The notes under the pieces were generated by a model. The model was not told the DNA's origin, made no database searches, and saw nothing but the letters and a program-made list of their open reading frames with translations. Shown piece by piece: positions 62,524 to 64,000 of a DNA stretch of 64,000 nt. How positions within the stretch are numbered: position 1 is the first letter of the stretch; every line of letters begins with the position of its first letter. A program made the translations under genes and the position numbers. Source of the stretch: Pseudomonas panipatensis (GTDB taxonomy: Bacteria > Pseudomonadota > Gammaproteobacteria > Pseudomonadales > Pseudomonadaceae); the NCBI RefSeq assembly GCF_900099785.1, contig NZ_FNDS01000009.1, positions 124,001 to 188,000 of the forward strand. Direction: 5' to 3'.

Positions 62524-63702
62524 GTGGGGCGGACATTCGCTTTCGTAGATGAGTCGGGGAATCATGATCTGGACACGACGAAGTCTGGCAGTTCTGGCTA
62601 TTTCGTTGTCTGCTCAGTGATTGTCGTAGAGAAGAGTCTTCAGCAGGCTAAAGAGCTCGCGGAGGCGATCCGTACACGCAATTTTCAGACTGGCGAAATC
62701 AAATCCAGCAACCTTAAAGCGAAGGACTCTGAGCGTCGCAAGCGAATCCTGCTCGAGCTCTCTGAGCTCCCCGTAAAGCTCTTCTTCACTGTGGTCGATA
62801 AGAGCCGTGTGCACCGCGATGGTGGTTTGAAATTCAAACAGCCATTCATCAAGTACGTGAACGGGCTGCTGTACCAGCGCCTGTACAACCACTGTGAAAA
62901 CCTGCACATGACGGTCGATGAGCACGGAGGACCGGAGTTTCAGGCCGGCTTGAAAGGCTACGTCGAGGCACGTTATGTGGATGATCTTTTCAGAGAGGAG
63001 GCATTTCAAACTAAGAACAGCAAAGATGATGTGCTGATCCAAGTCGCAGACTTCTTCGCGGGCTCTATCGCTCAGATCTACGAGGGGAAGGCGCCTGATG
63101 ATGTTAAAGAGGCGTACAAGACCATTCTACGAGAGATCACGCTGGGCATTATCGAATGGCCCCCGAAATATCAATCGCTCTTGTCGCCAGTGAGCGCGGC
63201 AGCTTACGCAGATCATCGGGTGCATCAGGCAGCGATCAAGCAGGCCGATAGGTTCACGGAAGAGCTGCCCCCCTACCCCGACGAGGAGCAACGGCTTCAG
63301 CTTTGCATCCTGGATTACCTGCGCTTTCGAAGTGAGTTCGTAAGCGACGAGTATGTTTCAACTGCGGAGATCGTCGACCACCTAGCTGATAGAGGATTTG
63401 GCGACCTTGGAGAACAGAGGATTCGATCCAGCGGTATTGCAAAACTGAGGGATGCCGAAGTCATCATTGCTAGCTGTCAGAAGGGCTACAAATTCCCTAA
63501 AACGCGCGCGGACATCAACGATTTTCTGGAGCTTGCTGCGAGCCAAGTCGTGCCGCTTTTAGATCGAGTCAAGAAAGCCAGGGATGTCTACTTGCTCAGC
63601 AGTGTCGGTGAGTACGACGTTTTGGCGGAAGATAGATTTGCACAGCTCAAAAAGCTGTTGTCTTCACTTGATGCTTTCTGCGACCAGGAGCCCCGCACGT
63701 AG
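62524..63702 (+). CDS. DUF3800-family nuclease-like protein with a C-terminal extension
   Basis: The 392-residue product has the DUF3800 core (RNase H-like fold): FAFVDESGNHD at the start, MTVDEHGGPEF near 122-132 and VLIQVADFFAGSIAQIY near 170-190, the Asp/Glu set suited to two metal ions. The last 150 residues (TAEIVDHLADRGFGDLGEQRIRSSGI...) look like a winged-helix type domain and are not part of the core. The start was set at GTG 62524 with GGGGAG 7 nt upstream; an ATG at 62470 is in frame. DUF3800 genes are common on islands and near defence genes; function unknown. Confidence 0.8.
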   Translation: MGRTFAFVDESGNHDLDTTKSGSSGYFVVCSVIVVEKSLQQAKELAEAIRTRNFQTGEIKSSNLKAKDSERRKRILLELSELPVKLFFTVVDKSRVHRDGGLKFKQPFIKYVNGLLYQRLYNHCENLHMTVDEHGGPEFQAGLKGYVEARYVDDLFREEAFQTKNSKDDVLIQVADFFAGSIAQIYEGKAPDDVKEAYKTILREITLGIIEWPPKYQSLLSPVSAAAYADHRVHQAAIKQADRFTEELPPYPDEEQRLQLCILDYLRFRSEFVSDEYVSTAEIVDHLADRGFGDLGEQRIRSSGIAKLRDAEVIIASCQKGYKFPKTRADINDFLELAASQVVPLLDRVKKARDVYLLSSVGEYDVLAEDRFAQLKKLLSSLDAFCDQEPRT

Positions 63703-63774
63703 GGCCAGAAGCCCCGCATATCGTCGCTGAAGACCCTCGTGGGTTTGGTTGAGTTAGGCAATGGAGTGTGATGT

Positions 63775-64000
63775 ATGTCTGAGGCGTTCTACCTCCCTGA
63801 GTCGTTGGCGGTTGCCGATGCAGCTGTTGCAGCGGTGCTCCATATGGAAAGTGGGCGCGTGCTGCCGGCCCGTGAGGTCATAGGGCATGACTACGACAAG
63901 GCCATTCAACTGCGCATGTCTTTGCAGGAAGGAATTTCGTCAGATGCCCCTCTGTACTGTTGCCCCCTCTGCGTCGTGCCAGTCAGACTCGTCTCTCAAA
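63775..64000 (+). CDS. Start of a Cys-rich protein, cut by the window edge
   Basis: The first 75 codons only. The product begins MSEAFYLPESLAVADAAVAAV and continues to YCCPLCVVPVRLVSQ at the edge, a C-x2-C arrangement resembling the zinc ribbon of CoiA-like or DUF6035 proteins. GGAGTG lies before the ATG. Too little is visible for a firm call. Confidence 0.55.
   Translation, partial: MSEAFYLPESLAVADAAVAAVLHMESGRVLPAREVIGHDYDKAIQLRMSLQEGISSDAPLYCCPLCVVPVRLVSQ

Larger units (their letters stand above)
48473..64000. mobile_element. Integrative (mobilizable) element at tRNA-Gly, left part
   Basis: Supported by a tRNA gene directly followed by a large tyrosine recombinase, an MvaT-type silencer, a second recombinase, relaxase and accessory mobilization genes, and a lower-GC, mixed-codon composition up to the right edge. 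I found no second copy of the tRNA 3' end in the window, so the far attachment site lies outside. No type IV secretion genes appear, so within view it is mobilizable rather than self-transmissible; the missing part could change this. Confidence 0.8.

Overview
The window is a stretch of a Pseudomonas-type chromosome. Very GC-rich, G/C-ending codon use, the recC-recB-recD order, the CDF/CsoR metal pair, DUF2789, DUF1615 and DUF2252 genes, the homogentisate cluster and MvaT-type proteins all point to the genus, most like the P. aeruginosa / citronellolis / knackmussii side of it. I cannot name a species. From the tRNA-Gly at 48473-48546 to the right edge the composition drops visibly, codon use becomes mixed and the gene content turns to integrases, mobilization genes and unknowns. 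That part is a horizontally acquired element whose far end lies outside the window.

Core, 1-21600: a phosphate permease (partial), a PsiF-type periplasmic protein and three small unknown genes; an RluA-type pseudouridine synthase; a divergent Ni/Co efflux pair (CDF pump and CsoR/RcnR repressor, with operator); an MFS exporter with a LysR regulator; an HPP-CBS membrane protein; a GST divergent from a GcvA-like LysR regulator; the overlapping recC-recB-recD operon; and two response regulators (REC-EAL and NarL/RcsB-type) with no histidine kinase beside them.

Transport and catabolism, 21600-40000: a minus-strand operon codes for an FAD amine oxidase, two PotB/PotC-type permeases, a PotD-type binding protein, a PotA-type ATPase, a 45-codon ORF and an IclR regulator, probably for uptake and oxidation of a polyamine-like amine. 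After a CopC/CopD pair and a tandem 100-bp repeat come two aromatic pathways. The homogentisate route (maiA, hppD, hmgA, fahA, with IclR-type hmgR) takes 4-hydroxyphenylpyruvate to fumarate and acetoacetate. The protocatechuate ortho-cleavage route is pcaQ-pcaHG-pcaB-pcaC; a palindrome of the ATAACC-N4-GGTTAT type overlaps the pcaQ stop codon.

40000-48400: DUF2252, DUF1615 lipoprotein, MAPEG, PAS-GGDEF diguanylate cyclase, small lipoprotein, SpuA/PuuD-type hydrolase, PotF-type binding protein and a ClpP-fold periplasmic protein.

Mobile element, 48473-64000 and beyond: tRNA-Gly(CCC) target, an 800-residue tyrosine recombinase, an MvaT-type xenogeneic silencer, an unknown gene, a second related recombinase, and mobC-mobA with a candidate oriT. 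No conjugation machinery is seen, so within the window it looks like an integrative mobilizable element. The cargo is a divergent module around an 8-bp tandem repeat. Leftward lie an XRE regulator, an unknown gene and a frameshifted PPP phosphatase. Rightward lie an unknown gene, a metallophosphoesterase, an unknown gene, a Cys4 protein, a HigA-like and a VbhA-like antitoxin without toxins, and an AbrB-Cys4 fusion. Then come a membrane protein, a DUF3800 nuclease-like protein with a long C-terminal extension, and the start of a Cys-rich protein cut by the edge.
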